A stretch of 64,000 nt of DNA from an uncultured Litoreibacter sp. (GCA_947494435.1 CANLUY010000001.1:1850001-1914000); one strand, 5' to 3'. Positions 27,889 to 38,249 are shown, counted from the stretch's first letter. Numbers and translations are program-made. The notes: a model not told the origin generated them from the letters alone.

Positions 27889-28530
27889 ATGGACACGACC
27901 TTCACACTTTTTCAGATCCTCGATATCGCTGCGGCGATTGCGTTTGCAATAACTGGCGCGTTGGTCGCCTCGCGCAAGCAATTGGATATTCTTGGCTTCA
28001 TCTGGTTGGCCGTCATTACCGGCGTAGGCGGCGGAACGATAAGGGACCTGATTTTGGACGTCCCTGTTTTCTGGGTTCAAGATCCAACAGCAGTTATCGC
28101 GTGCATCACAACTGCAGTTGTCGTCCATTTTGCCGCACACCTTATGGAGTCTCGCTACCGATTTATACTCTTGTTCGATGCGTTTGGGATGGCGTTGGTG
28201 GCGGTTGTGGGCGCCGCTAAAGGGCTTGATGCAGGCGCAGGCGTCCTCGTGGCCATCATGATGGGGGTTATGACGGCGTCTCTAGGAGGAATTATTCGCG
28301 ACACATTGGGGCAAGAGCCGTCCATTATTCTCAGCAATGAAATCTATGTGGCAGCAGCTGTTGCGGGTGCAGGGTTGTTCGTGACGTTGAGATATCTTGA
28401 TATAGATCAAGGATATGCAATGTCCGCGAGTTTCGCGGTCGCTTTCCTCATACGTGTCTTTGCTGTTCGTTACGGCTGGTCACTGCCTGTTTACAAATCC
28501 CGTGCGGGGCGAGACATGTCGGGCGAATAA
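27889..28530 (+). CDS. Trimeric intracellular cation (TRIC)-type channel, YicG/YadS family
   Basis: 213 residues, seven predicted helices arranged as two repeats. Each repeat has the glycine-rich signature: ITGVGGGTIRDLILDVPVFW and MTASLGGIIRDTLGQEPSII. Bacterial TRIC homologues conduct monovalent cations; some members have been linked to amino-acid uptake. Convergent with the ABC1 kinase gene, 1 bp apart. Confidence 0.9.
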   Translation: MDTTFTLFQILDIAAAIAFAITGALVASRKQLDILGFIWLAVITGVGGGTIRDLILDVPVFWVQDPTAVIACITTAVVVHFAAHLMESRYRFILLFDAFGMALVAVVGAAKGLDAGAGVLVAIMMGVMTASLGGIIRDTLGQEPSIILSNEIYVAAAVAGAGLFVTLRYLDIDQGYAMSASFAVAFLIRVFAVRYGWSLPVYKSRAGRDMSGE

Positions 28531-28531
28531 C

Positions 28532-29854
28532 CTAAAGATAGGGACGCAAGACATCGCTCATATCGACACGTGCGCGAAGCCGTGTGGCCAGTAAATACAT
28601 CCCGCCGATCTTACGCTGCAGGAACAATGTATCAACCGGCGGCAGCGGCACGTAGCTTCGATCATCCGCCATGTCCATTCCTGCGTCACGCAATTGTCCA
28701 AGCAAATCCGTGCGCCCGAAATCATACACCGCATTGCTGCGCAGCGGAGCCATTGCCATCTCAAAGAGGTCAAGAAGAAGGCGTTCGTGATGGTCAGGAA
28801 TCGATCGGTCATAAAGGCCGATGTCCAGTAAAGCGGCGCGTACATCTTCGCGGGTTCCCGTCATGCCCGCCTTGAGCAAGCTCCGGTACTGCCCTGCCAT
28901 ATCTAGGGCGAACGCGCGCGTTGCACCGAAGTCCAGCAATATGATTTTGTTCGTTTTCGGATCGTAGCGATAATTGGCAAAGTTCGGATCGGTTTGCATG
29001 AGGCCGAACTCAAACAACTCGCGCAAGACCAGTTTGATCAACTCGGTCGTGACATGGTCGCGCGTATGTTGATCCGCCTGTGCGAGTTCCTCAATCGCAA
29101 TGCCCTTCAAGAACGTCATGCCTAGAACGTCAGAGCTCAGAAAATCTTCGTGCAGATCGGGAACAACAAACGCGTCAGAGCCGTCCATTAGAGCACCAAA
29201 CTTCGCCAGATATGTTGCTTCACGTTGGTAATCGGCTTCTTCATGGAGCTGGAGCCGCGCTTCCTCCATCATCGGGGCCAAATCCAGCCCGTTCGGCAGC
29301 ATTCCCGACATCCGGATCAGCGCACCCACATTCCGCATGTCGCTGTCGATGCTCTCGCGTACTCCGGGGTATTGTACTTTTAAGGCGATGTCGCGACCAT
29401 CCGTGGTCAACGCACGGTGTACCTGACCAATAGATGCAGCAGCAATCGGGTGAACATCGAAGCGTTTGAACCGCTTCATAAAGCTCTCTCCTAAGCTCTG
29501 GCTCAGCACGGACTTTAACTGTTTAGGAGGCATGAAATGTGCATCTGATCGCAAGGCAGACAATATGTCGGCGAATTCGGGCGGCATCATATCGGCCGCC
29601 TCCATCGACAGCATCTGGCCAACCTTCATGGCTGCGCCGCGCATCTGCGAAAGCTGTGATGTCAGCCGCGCGGCATTTGAGGGTGTCATGAACAGATCAC
29701 GCGCCTTAGGGCGCTGGCCGCTTGCCAATTGCTTGCCGCCAGACAGAACCATGTTTCCGGCAAGCCCTGCCGCGAGCCCTCCCATACGTGCCAGCCGCGT
29801 CACGCGTCCGCTTGGAACGGCAAGCCCACGTGGCGTATGGGGTTTTTGGCTCAC
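28532..29854 (-). CDS. ABC1/AarF/UbiB-family atypical kinase
   Basis: 440 residues from GTG 29854, which overlaps the cydX stop as GTGA; the longer frame to 29968 would run through cydX. Family motifs are visible: KVGQMLSMEAADMMPPEF (KxGQ), PIAAASIGQVHRA (Ala-rich loop), ALKVQYPGV, and QTDPNFANYR with LLDFGATR. Relatives support ubiquinone synthesis or quinone handling. Coupling to a quinol oxidase operon fits that, but the substrate is unknown. Confidence 0.88.
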   Translation of the reverse strand: MSQKPHTPRGLAVPSGRVTRLARMGGLAAGLAGNMVLSGGKQLASGQRPKARDLFMTPSNAARLTSQLSQMRGAAMKVGQMLSMEAADMMPPEFADILSALRSDAHFMPPKQLKSVLSQSLGESFMKRFKRFDVHPIAAASIGQVHRALTTDGRDIALKVQYPGVRESIDSDMRNVGALIRMSGMLPNGLDLAPMMEEARLQLHEEADYQREATYLAKFGALMDGSDAFVVPDLHEDFLSSDVLGMTFLKGIAIEELAQADQHTRDHVTTELIKLVLRELFEFGLMQTDPNFANYRYDPKTNKIILLDFGATRAFALDMAGQYRSLLKAGMTGTREDVRAALLDIGLYDRSIPDHHERLLLDLFEMAMAPLRSNAVYDFGRTDLLGQLRDAGMDMADDRSYVPLPPVDTLFLQRKIGGMYLLATRLRARVDMSDVLRPYL

Positions 29855-29943
29855 AAGATGGCGAGCTTGATCAGGTAGGCAACGACTGTCAGCACACCAA
29901 CCCCTGCGAGCCAGATGCCCACAAACCAAGCGAGCTTTGCCAT
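29851..29943 (-). CDS. cydX: CydX/DUF2474-like small subunit of cytochrome bd
   Basis: Only 30 residues: MAKLAWFVGIWLAGVGVL then TVVAYLIKLAIL, one membrane helix. It starts in an ATGA overlap with the cydB stop and ends in a GTGA overlap with the ABC1 kinase. The WFVGIW-x-AG pattern matches short DUF2474 proteins found after cyanide-insensitive oxidase genes. CydX-type peptides stabilise the oxidase. The gene is easily missed because of its length. Confidence 0.85.
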   Translation of the reverse strand: MAKLAWFVGIWLAGVGVLTVVAYLIKLAIL

Positions 29944-30950
29944 CAGTGATACCCCTCGTTTGGATCAATCTTTCCGCGGAAGACCCAGTAGGAATACGCG
30001 GTATAGGCCAAGATGATCGGGATCAAAATGACCGCACCCACCAATGCGAAAGCGAGGCTAGAGTCTGGTGCGGCCGCGTCGACAATGCTTAGGCTCGGCG
30101 GCACGATATTTGGATAGAAGCTGATCCCAATGCCGATAAAGCCTAGCACAAACATCGCAATAGCACACAAGAACGGTGCGGTGTCGTGATGGCGTTGCAG
30201 CCCGAAAAACAGGCGCCAAATGCAAAGTGCAACGAGGACCGGAACGACGACGCTGAAGCCTACGAACGGCCAGTCAAACCACCGCTGGAAGTACACCGGA
30301 TCAAGGAACGGCGTCGCAAGGCTTACGGCAGCCATGAACCCGACAGTCGCTACGCTGACAGGAAAGGCGATACGGCGCATATGCGCCTGAATGCGGCCTT
30401 CAAGTTTCATGTTCAACCATGTCGCGCCAAGCATCATATATCCGACCGTGACGGCCGCACCTGTCAGAATGCTGAACGGGGTCAGCCAATCCCACCAGCC
30501 ACCGGCGTAGGCGCGGTTCTCAACCTCAATACCTTGCACGAGCGCACCCAGCGCGATCCCTTGCATGAATGCGGCCATGTAGGACCCGCCGGCGAATGAC
30601 ATGTCCCATACGCCCTTCCACCGCTTTGTTCTCCAGCGATACTCGAATGCCACGCCTCGAAACACGAGAGCCAGCAGCATTAATGTAATCGGCATATAGA
30701 GCGCCGGAAGCACAACAGCATAGGCAAGCGGGAAGACCGCAAATAACCCGCCGCCGCCCATGACAAGCCATGTCTCGTTCCCGTCCCACACCGGAGCCAC
30801 GGAATTCATCATCACGTCGCGCTCCTTTTCATCCTTTGTGAACGGGAACAGCATCCCGACACCCAGATCGAAGCCATCAAGGATCACATATGTCAGGACG
30901 GAGAACGCGATGATGCCTGCCCAGATAAAAGAAAGTTCCAAACCGATCAT
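29943..30950 (-). CDS. cydB: Cytochrome bd-type quinol oxidase subunit II
   Basis: 335 residues, about eight to nine membrane helices. The N-terminus has the conserved WAGIIAFSVLTYVILDGFDL(GVG) segment and NSVAPVWDGNETWLVMGGGG, in part. ATG 30950 has GGAG eight bases before it; an in-frame GTG at 30959 overlaps the cydA stop. Scaffold subunit of the oxidase with CydA. Confidence 0.94.
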   Translation of the reverse strand: MIGLELSFIWAGIIAFSVLTYVILDGFDLGVGMLFPFTKDEKERDVMMNSVAPVWDGNETWLVMGGGGLFAVFPLAYAVVLPALYMPITLMLLALVFRGVAFEYRWRTKRWKGVWDMSFAGGSYMAAFMQGIALGALVQGIEVENRAYAGGWWDWLTPFSILTGAAVTVGYMMLGATWLNMKLEGRIQAHMRRIAFPVSVATVGFMAAVSLATPFLDPVYFQRWFDWPFVGFSVVVPVLVALCIWRLFFGLQRHHDTAPFLCAIAMFVLGFIGIGISFYPNIVPPSLSIVDAAAPDSSLAFALVGAVILIPIILAYTAYSYWVFRGKIDPNEGYH

Positions 30951-30955
30951 GGCAC

Positions 30956-32368
30956 TCACTCCGCAGGTTGGTTGCTGGACCGTGCAGGGGGCGCGGGGTG
31001 AAGGCCAGTGCCGCGCATCGGTCCTTCACGCAAGCCGATCTTCTTCTGATCCGTTGGCGGCACGCCCATCATGCGCAACAGATAGTACGTCCCGGCGCCG
31101 AAGACGAAAAAGTACACGATGATAAAAGCGGTCAGTGACGCAGCAACGGCGGGTGCCGCGACAGGCGCAAGGCTGTCCGACGTCCTCATCAAACCGTAGA
31201 CCGTGAAGGGCTGACGGCCCACTTCTGTTGTGACCCACCCCGCCAGTACCGCAACAAAGCCAGCAGGCCCCATCGCGAAGCTCGCCCTGTGAAGCCACTT
31301 ATTGTCATAGAGTGTTCCGCGATACCGCGCCCAAACCGACCATAGGCCAAGCCCAAGCATGGCAAACCCTAAACCGATCATGATCCGGAATGAGAAGAAA
31401 ACAATCGCAACAGGCGGCTCGTCTTCATCAGGGATTGTGTCGAGGCCTTTGAGTGGCGCGTTCAAATCGTGCTTCAGGATCAAAGACGATAGCTTCGGGA
31501 TTTCGATCGCGTAGTCGATACGCTTTTCTTCTTCATTCGGAATGCCGAACAAGATCAAAGGACCGCCTTCGGGGTAACTGTCGTAATGCCCCTCCATCGC
31601 CATAACTTTTTGCGGCTGGTATTTATAGGTGTTCAATCCATGCAGATCGCCCGCGAAGATCTGTAGCGGCGTGACGATTACAAGCATCCACATACCCATC
31701 GAGAACATTTTTCGGCTGGGTGCATCTGCATCGCCTTTGAGGAAATGATAGGCGCCTGCACCTGCGACAACCAATGCTGTCGTCAGATAGGCCGCCAGCA
31801 CCATATGCGTTAGACGGTAAGGGAAAGACGGGTTGAAAACGATCTTCCACCAGTCTTCGGGAACAAATTGCCCGACCTCGTTGATGGAGTAGCCAGCAGG
31901 CGTCTGCATCCAGCTGTTCACTGACAAAATCCATGTGGCAGACATCAATGTGCCAAAGGCGACCATCGCGGTCGCAAACATGTGTAATTTCTCGCCCACG
32001 CGGTCACGCCCAAACAGCATAATGCCAAGGAATCCTGCCTCCAAGAAAAAGGCGGACAGGATTTCATATGCCATGAGCGGCCCGAGGATCGGACCCGTAC
32101 GGTCGGAGAAGACGGACCAGTTCGTCCCGAACTGATAAGACATGACAATACCGGAAACGACGCCCATACCGAACGCAACAGCAAAGATTTTCTTCCAGTA
32201 ATTGAAGAGCGTCAGATAGGTTTTATCGCGCGTTTTCAGCCATAATCCGTTCAGGACAGCAAGATAGCTGGCCAGTCCGATAGAGAAGGACGGGAAAATG
32301 ATGTGGAATGAAACGGTAAACGCGAATTGCCACCGCGCGAGAATTTCTGCCGAAAAGCCGTCAAACAT
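30956..32368 (-). CDS. cydA: Cytochrome bd-type quinol oxidase subunit I (cyanide-insensitive type)
   Basis: 471 residues from ATG 32368 ([20 protein letters not shown]). Reduces O2 to water with quinol and builds proton-motive force. The N-terminal His22 in [11 protein letters not shown] is the expected heme ligand; [20 protein letters not shown] is the conserved quinol-side motif. The Q-loop is short, as in CioA/bd-S enzymes. No cydDC genes are adjacent. Confidence 0.94.
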   Translation of the reverse strand: MFDGFSAEILARWQFAFTVSFHIIFPSFSIGLASYLAVLNGLWLKTRDKTYLTLFNYWKKIFAVAFGMGVVSGIVMSYQFGTNWSVFSDRTGPILGPLMAYEILSAFFLEAGFLGIMLFGRDRVGEKLHMFATAMVAFGTLMSATWILSVNSWMQTPAGYSINEVGQFVPEDWWKIVFNPSFPYRLTHMVLAAYLTTALVVAGAGAYHFLKGDADAPSRKMFSMGMWMLVIVTPLQIFAGDLHGLNTYKYQPQKVMAMEGHYDSYPEGGPLILFGIPNEEEKRIDYAIEIPKLSSLILKHDLNAPLKGLDTIPDEDEPPVAIVFFSFRIMIGLGFAMLGLGLWSVWARYRGTLYDNKWLHRASFAMGPAGFVAVLAGWVTTEVGRQPFTVYGLMRTSDSLAPVAAPAVAASLTAFIIVYFFVFGAGTYYLLRMMGVPPTDQKKIGLREGPMRGTGLHPAPPARSSNQPAE

Positions 32369-32495
32369 AACTGTGACCCGATGCTGTCTTGTGTTGCCAC
32401 AGACATAAGACTTAGGGCGTTTCGCAAAAGGAACCACTTGTCGCACCATGGGGCGCATAATGACGCAGGCTCTTGTCTCGGTGGTTTTTGAAACG

Positions 32496-32581
32496 TGGTA
32501 CCCGCGGCCGGACTTGAACCGGCACGGCCTTTCGGCCCAGGGATTTTAAGTCCCATGTGTCTACCATTCCACCACGCGGGC
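32496..32581 (-). tRNA. tRNA-Leu (UAA)
   Basis: Cloverleaf with a long variable arm on the minus strand: acceptor GCCCGCG pairs with CGCGGGT, anticodon loop CTTAAAA gives UAA, variable arm GGGCCGAAAGGCCGT, T-arm GGTTCAAGTCC, encoded CCA at 32496-32498. 86 nt. Confidence 0.96.
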
Positions 32582-32650
32582 ACGAGGTTCTGGTGCGCGG
32601 ACCATAGACGCGGCCAAAACGAGGGGGAAGAGCGAAAGCGCAGCTAAGCG

Positions 32651-33211
32651 TTAAAGATCTGTATCTTTGCCTTCGGCGGGCAGGTCCGGCAGCGGTTTGA
32701 GCAGCGCGCGTTCGGACAGCCAGGGATGCATCGTCAGTGCATGGCGCAATGCCAACTGCCCCTCGACGTCGCGCCCCATGTGCAGAAGCGAAAGGGCCTT
32801 GCCGGATGCTGCACCGATATGATCGGGCGTTATCGCAAGGGCGCGTTCCAAATCAGCCAAAGCCAAGGGGTAGGCGCCTCGAAGGAAATGCACGAAAGCA
32901 CGCTGATTGTAGCCTTCCGCGTAGTGGGGACAATACTCTACCAGCGCATCGAAATCCTGGATGGCGCCAAGATAGTCGTAGCTTGCCCGTCGTTCCATTC
33001 CGCGTTGCAGGATTTGCTGTGCGGCTTCATCCGGTGCGACGGTCCAGATTTCCCAAAGCTGATTGTTGATCTCGCGCGCCGTCGCCTCGTCCGGGCTCAC
33101 TTTCAATTGTGCCATAAGGTCGTCTTGCGTCGCCGTGCGCTCCGGCACGGGCGGACAGGTCGCAAAAACGAAGCTAGGCGCGCAGATCAGGGCAAGGCAA
33201 AGCAGTTTCAT
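32651..33211 (-). CDS. Exported TPR protein
   Basis: 186 residues with a short signal peptide (MKLLCLALICAPSFVFA). The middle contains TPR-like helices (DYLGAIQDFDALVEYCPHYA; YPLALADLERALAITPDHIG). Probably a periplasmic protein-protein adaptor; no specific role can be given. Monocistronic, between tRNA-Leu and metG. Confidence 0.75.
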   Translation of the reverse strand: MKLLCLALICAPSFVFATCPPVPERTATQDDLMAQLKVSPDEATAREINNQLWEIWTVAPDEAAQQILQRGMERRASYDYLGAIQDFDALVEYCPHYAEGYNQRAFVHFLRGAYPLALADLERALAITPDHIGAASGKALSLLHMGRDVEGQLALRHALTMHPWLSERALLKPLPDLPAEGKDTDL

Positions 33212-33271
33212 GCGCCAAGAAAAAGCGCAGGAAGAAGTCGCGTCAAGTCACGTTCACATCAGCCGTGCATC

Positions 33272-34981
33272 TTAGTCGCGCGTTCCAGCGAACCGTTCCG
33301 CCCAATCTTCGCGCTGTTCATCAGTGATCTTTGCAAAAAGTACCTCTGGAACAGTGAAGGAATGTCCCGCAGGAAGAGCCGTCAAGGCTGCTTCCACATC
33401 ATCCGGCCAACTCGTGTCGAGCGTATTCATCCCAGAAAGCATCTTGGCTGAGGCCTCTGGAATAAAAGGGGCGGATAGGACCGCATAGACACGAATGAGG
33501 TTAAGCGCGAGGCGAATTTGGCCTGCTGCTTTGTCTGGGTCGGTCTTGAAGACAGTCCATGGTGCTTCCGCTTGCAAATACTCATTGCCCGCTACCCAAA
33601 TGCCGCGTAGCTCATTGGCTGCTTTGCGGACTTCCATATCGTGCATGTATGATTCATAGGCGCGAATTTTGGTCGTGAGATCATCAATCAATGCTTTTTC
33701 GGTTTCACCAAACGCACCGCCGTTAGGAACGGCTTCAGAAAACTTGGAGCGGCAGAACTTGGTCACGCGGGAGACGAAGTTTCCAAGCACATCGGCAAGG
33801 TCTTTGTTCACACCAGCTTGGAAGTTTTCCCAAGTAAATTCACTGTCGGAGTTTTCCGGCGCATGGCTGAGCAACCACCAACGCCAGTAGTCTGCCGGTA
33901 GGATTTCAAGCGCCTGATCTTGGAAAATCCCCCGTCCTTGAGATGTTGAAAACTGACCGCCATCATAGTTCAGGTAGTTGAACGATTTGATGTAATCGAC
34001 CAGTTTCCACGGCGCGTTTGAGCCCATGATTGTCGCTGGGAAAGACAGCGTATGGAAAGGTACGTTGTCTTTGCCCATGAACTGCACATAACGCACGTCA
34101 TCGGCGCCCTTGTCCGTCCGCCACCAGCTCTCCCAATCACCGCCGGTCTTATCGGCCCATTCCTTGGTTGCCGCGATATATTCAATTGGCGCGTCGAACC
34201 AGACATAGAAGACCTTGCCTTCCATGCCGGGCCAGTCATCATCGCCCCGCTTGACCGGAACGCCCCAGTCCAGATCGCGTGTGATGCCCCGATCCTGCAA
34301 TCCGTCGCCGTCATGCAGCCACTTTTTCGCAATGGATGTCGTCAGTACAGGCCAATCGGTCTTTGTGTCGATCCACTCGGACAGCCGGTCTTTTAGCTGC
34401 GATTGCTTGAGGTAGAGGTGCTTCGTGTCGCGCACTTCCAGATCGGTAGACCCTGAGATTGCCGAGCGGGGCTCAATCAAATCCGTCGGATCAAGCTGCT
34501 TGGTACAGTTCTCACACTGATCGCCACGGGCTTTGTCGTAACCGCAGTTAGGGCAGGTACCCTCGATATAGCGGTCCGGAAGGAAGCGGCCATCTGCGTG
34601 GGAATAGACCTGCTGTTCCGAGACTTCTTCGATCAGCCCTTCATCGGCCAAACGGCCCGCGAAATACTGTGTGAGCTTATGGTTTTGTGGCGATGATGAT
34701 CTGCCAAAGTGATCGAAACTCAACCCAAAGCCCGCACCGATCTTTGCCTGAACCTCGTGCATCTCTGCGCAGAATTCATCGACCGGCTTGCCTGCTTTCT
34801 TCGCGGCCAGTTCCGCAGGTGTGCCATGCTCGTCAGTTGCGCAGATAAACATGACCTCATGGCCCCGCGCGCGCATGTAACGGGCATAAAGATCGGCAGG
34901 AAGTTGGGAGCCGACCAGATTGCCCAGATGCTTGATCCCGTTGATATAGGGAATCGCGGAGGTGATAAGGATACGTGCCAT
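33272..34981 (-). CDS. metG: Methionyl-tRNA synthetase
   Basis: 569 residues. The HIGH-type motif is [12 protein letters not shown]; zinc knuckle [17 protein letters not shown]; the catalytic-domain segment [12 protein letters not shown]. The KMSKS loop is atypical: [13 protein letters not shown], so the usual first and second lysines are not there. There is no C-terminal EMAP/Trbp111 domain. Loads initiator and elongator tRNA-Met. Confidence 0.95.
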   Translation of the reverse strand: MARILITSAIPYINGIKHLGNLVGSQLPADLYARYMRARGHEVMFICATDEHGTPAELAAKKAGKPVDEFCAEMHEVQAKIGAGFGLSFDHFGRSSSPQNHKLTQYFAGRLADEGLIEEVSEQQVYSHADGRFLPDRYIEGTCPNCGYDKARGDQCENCTKQLDPTDLIEPRSAISGSTDLEVRDTKHLYLKQSQLKDRLSEWIDTKTDWPVLTTSIAKKWLHDGDGLQDRGITRDLDWGVPVKRGDDDWPGMEGKVFYVWFDAPIEYIAATKEWADKTGGDWESWWRTDKGADDVRYVQFMGKDNVPFHTLSFPATIMGSNAPWKLVDYIKSFNYLNYDGGQFSTSQGRGIFQDQALEILPADYWRWWLLSHAPENSDSEFTWENFQAGVNKDLADVLGNFVSRVTKFCRSKFSEAVPNGGAFGETEKALIDDLTTKIRAYESYMHDMEVRKAANELRGIWVAGNEYLQAEAPWTVFKTDPDKAAGQIRLALNLIRVYAVLSAPFIPEASAKMLSGMNTLDTSWPDDVEAALTALPAGHSFTVPEVLFAKITDEQREDWAERFAGTRD

Positions 34982-35069
34982 GATGCGCGCCTTCTTTGTT
35001 CAGGTTTCCCCCTGTAAACCAAGGCAGCACGGCTTTCTAGCGGCGATGAGTATTTTTGCCAAAACGAGC

Positions 35070-36293
35070 TTATTTCTGGTCGCGATGCCGTCTCAGCAAA
35101 CGGCCAATCGTGATCGACGTTCGCGGCGTATAGACATATGGCGTTTTGTCATCAACGGTTTTGCGCACTTTCATCCGCCTCATACCGAAAAGAATAAGAA
35201 GCGCATGCCCTAGGCTGATCAGTACGAACAGGGCCTCCGGGCCAAAGGTGTCAATCAGATCCGAGGCGATGAGAGGGGATGCGATGGCGCCGATGGCGTA
35301 GAAGAACATCAGCGCGGCGGAAAGTTCGACACGTTCTTCCGATGTAGCAAAGTCATGGGCATGTGCAGCAGCGACGGAGAAGATAGGGAAGGTGGTGAAG
35401 CCAAACAATCCCGCAGCCAACATGACGCCGAGCGTGCCGGTGCCGGCCAGTCCGATCGTGGCACCGCACGCAAGCATTGAGACAGCAGACAGCCAGATCA
35501 GCACCCATCGACGATCGCATTTATCTGCCAGCCAGCCCGCAGGGTATTGCGCAAGCGCCCCGCCCAAGACAAAGGCTGCAAGAAAATACCCAATCTGCTC
35601 AACGGCCAGCCCAACCTCTTGGCCGTAGATCGGCCCGACCATCCGAAAAGCCGCAGAGGTTAGTCCCGCAACCATCACCCCTGCAACGGCAAGAGGTGAT
35701 TTGGCCCACGCGAGAGATGGCCGCAAACGCGGGGCTTCCGGTGTGTCGGGTTGAGAGGCTTTGGTCAGCGTCAGCGGCAAGATCGACGCGCAGCATAAAA
35801 GCGCGAGCAAGTTATAGGACACATACGATGCAGGCTCCAATACGCCGATCATCAATTGTGCTACGAGCGATGCGCCCATGTCTGCGATACGGTACGTCCC
35901 CATCGCCCGCCCTCGGGTCTCATTCGTGACCTTTGCATTGAGCCAAGCTTCAACAACTGTGTAGCACCCGGCGATACAGATGCCCGACGCAATGCGCATA
36001 CCCGCCCAAGCATAGGGATTGATCACCAGCATATGGGCCAGCAAACCAATAGCTCCTGCGGCTGTGAAAGCAGCAAACGCGCGGGAATGACCCACTGAAC
36101 CCATGAGCCTCGGTGCCCACCAGCACCCGATGAAGAATCCCAAGAAATGGGCGGAGCCGAGAAGACCGACTTGTTGTTTGCTGAAATCCAAGGCCAGCCC
36201 CGACAAAGCGTCGAGAGGGCCGACACCGCCTGAGCTGAGTTGTAACAAAATCACCGATAAAAACAGCGCGGCGAAGGAGATGAGCATCCGCAT
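35070..36293 (-). CDS. MFS transporter (YcaD-like)
   Basis: 407 residues, twelve predicted helices. The early helix LDFSKQQVGLLGSAHFLGFFIG and the loop AWLNAKVTNETRGRAMGTYR are typical for the YcaD branch of the major facilitator superfamily; the mid-loop GWLADKCDRRWVLIW is the second motif A. Substrate unknown. A basic C-terminal tail of about 25 residues is present. Confidence 0.88.
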   Translation of the reverse strand: MRMLISFAALFLSVILLQLSSGGVGPLDALSGLALDFSKQQVGLLGSAHFLGFFIGCWWAPRLMGSVGHSRAFAAFTAAGAIGLLAHMLVINPYAWAGMRIASGICIAGCYTVVEAWLNAKVTNETRGRAMGTYRIADMGASLVAQLMIGVLEPASYVSYNLLALLCCASILPLTLTKASQPDTPEAPRLRPSLAWAKSPLAVAGVMVAGLTSAAFRMVGPIYGQEVGLAVEQIGYFLAAFVLGGALAQYPAGWLADKCDRRWVLIWLSAVSMLACGATIGLAGTGTLGVMLAAGLFGFTTFPIFSVAAAHAHDFATSEERVELSAALMFFYAIGAIASPLIASDLIDTFGPEALFVLISLGHALLILFGMRRMKVRKTVDDKTPYVYTPRTSITIGRLLRRHRDQK

Positions 36294-36384
36294 GGGACTG
36301 GCTGGCCTAGCAAGGGGTATTGTCCCCAGCAGATCATCAAGATCGGAGATTGGCTAGAATGATTTCGACCAATCCCCGTCGTTT

Positions 36385-36978
36385 TTACCCTTTGGTGACG
36401 CGCGCCACGATGTCGATCAGGACTTTATCGTCGACAATGTCACCATAGCCGCTGGCTCCGAACGCTTTGCGGCTGACGCTTCCCGTCAGCTTGAAACCGA
36501 GTTTGGATAAATCCCCGGCCTCTGTCCCTTTCTGGCGAAACAGCGCGGCATTCAGTGTAACCGGGCGTGTAACGCCTCGGATTGTCAGATTTCCATCAAT
36601 CTTTGCGCCATCAGACAAACGTCCCGCCCCGTTTAGACGAATGCCGGTTGAGACAAACCGGATGGTGCCAAACTGCTTTGCGTTCAAAACGCTCGCGGCC
36701 TTGAGGGCTTCGGTTGCAAAAAAGAACCCGGTCTTCGCACGGCGGACGTCGACGGTCACATCAACGCTGGAACGCTGAAGGGCGTTTAAGTCAATCGCCA
36801 CTTTTGCAGATTTGACCGGCATCACGCCTTTGGCTTTTGTGTTGTTCAAGGTGAAGACAAAACCGACATTCGAACGCGCGGCCTCAAGCGCATAGGCAAC
36901 AGGTGCCGCGAAAGCTGTCAGCGGCACCATCAAAGCGAGTGCGACAAGAAGAGGTTTAAGAAGGCGAAGACATGACAT
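36385..36978 (-). CDS. YceI family periplasmic protein
   Basis: 197 residues from ATG 36978, which has AAAGGATC just upstream; an earlier in-frame start at 37044 adds 22 unlikely residues. A signal peptide (cleavage after about AFA) is followed by the lipocalin-like YceI barrel (LEAARSNVGFVFTLNN; KIDGNLTIRGVTRPVTLNA). Members bind isoprenoid lipids; role in the cell unclear. Confidence 0.88.
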   Translation of the reverse strand: MSCLRLLKPLLVALALMVPLTAFAAPVAYALEAARSNVGFVFTLNNTKAKGVMPVKSAKVAIDLNALQRSSVDVTVDVRRAKTGFFFATEALKAASVLNAKQFGTIRFVSTGIRLNGAGRLSDGAKIDGNLTIRGVTRPVTLNAALFRQKGTEAGDLSKLGFKLTGSVSRKAFGASGYGDIVDDKVLIDIVARVTKG

Positions 36979-37132
36979 GGGAGATCCTTTCGATACATAA
37001 ATCATAAACGGTAAAACCGTGCGCACCCGAAAAAATGCGATCACGTCATCTCACTGCTTCGTGTGTGCTTGCCCTCGCGCACTGGTCGGGTAGCATTGGG
37101 GCAACGCAATGTCTCAACTGAAAGTCTGTTCG

Positions 37133-38173
37133 ATGAAAACAATCACGCTTGGCGCGAGCGATCTTGAAGTCTCGCAATACTGTCTTGGGTCTATGACATG
37201 GGGCACACAAACGTCAGAGCCAGACGCCTATCAACAGATCGAGGCGAGCTTGGCGGCGGGGATCAACTTTATCGACACCGCCGAAGCCTACCCTGTGAAC
37301 CCGATGAACAAAGAGAACGCGGGAAAGACGGAAGCCATTATCGGCAATTGGTTTGAAAAGTCGGGCCGTCGACAGGACGTTGTTCTGGCAACCAAATGCG
37401 CAGGCGCAGGAAATTATATTCGGGACGGTGAAGAGATTTCCTCAAAAACCATCCGGGAGGCTGTCGAAGGATCCCTCGCGCGATTGAAGACCGATTACAT
37501 CGACCTCTACCAACTGCATTGGCCCAATCGCGGCAGTTACATGTTCCGCCAGAATTGGACTTATGATCCAACGGGGCAGGATAAGGCTGCAACGATTGCC
37601 CATATGGAAGACGTGTTGGGTGTGCTGAAAGAGTTGGTGGCGGAAGGCAAGTTGCGCCACTTCGGGCTGTCCAATGAAAGTGCTTGGGGTACGGCGCAAT
37701 GGTTGTCCGTGGCAGAACGTATGGGCGCGCCAAAAGTTGAGACGATGCAAAACGAATATTCTTTACTCTGCCGGCTTTACGATACCGATATGGCAGAGCT
37801 GAGCCACAATGAAGATGTGACACTATTGGCATTCTCGCCACTGGCGGCCGGATTTCTGACCGGGAAATATCAGGGTGGGGCGGTCCCCGCCGCGTCGCGC
37901 AAATCGATCAATGAAGCCATGGGCGGGCGCAGCTCGGACAGGGTGCTGGATGTCACTCAAGCCTATCTTGATCTTGCCCAAAGTCACGGAGTTGATCCTG
38001 TGCATATGTCGCTGGCATGGTGTTGCCAGCGCCCGTTTTTGACGTCGCCGATCTTTGGTGCAACGGATATGGCTCAACTCAATCACATCATCAGCGGTCT
38101 GAACGTGGTCTTGAACGATGAATTGATGGCCGCAATTGATAGCGTCCACAGGGCGCACCCGATGCCCTACTGA
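37133..38173 (+). CDS. Aldo/keto reductase (Tas-like)
   Basis: 346 residues. NADPH-dependent TIM barrel: N-terminus TLGASDLEVSQYCLGSMTWG, catalytic region NFIDTAEAYPVNPMNKEN, KTDYIDLYQLHWPNRG, and the cofactor segment near the C-terminus. The Tas-like branch carries the extended loop after the catalytic Tyr. ATG 37109 is an alternative start; family alignment favours 37133. A GC-rich terminator follows. Confidence 0.9.
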   Translation: MKTITLGASDLEVSQYCLGSMTWGTQTSEPDAYQQIEASLAAGINFIDTAEAYPVNPMNKENAGKTEAIIGNWFEKSGRRQDVVLATKCAGAGNYIRDGEEISSKTIREAVEGSLARLKTDYIDLYQLHWPNRGSYMFRQNWTYDPTGQDKAATIAHMEDVLGVLKELVAEGKLRHFGLSNESAWGTAQWLSVAERMGAPKVETMQNEYSLLCRLYDTDMAELSHNEDVTLLAFSPLAAGFLTGKYQGGAVPAASRKSINEAMGGRSSDRVLDVTQAYLDLAQSHGVDPVHMSLAWCCQRPFLTSPIFGATDMAQLNHIISGLNVVLNDELMAAIDSVHRAHPMPY

Positions 38174-38217
38174 TCCAATTGTGCTGACGCGCGTCTTTGT
38201 CGCGATCCCCACCCTGA

Positions 38218-38249
38218 CCCTCCCCACGGGGGAGGGGACACCTTTTTCT
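38218..38249 (+). terminator. Intrinsic terminator after the aldo/keto reductase gene
   Basis: CCCTCCCC, loop ACG, GGGGAGGG, a short spacer and TTTTTCTT. It isolates the aldo/keto reductase from the carnitine operon. Confidence 0.75.
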
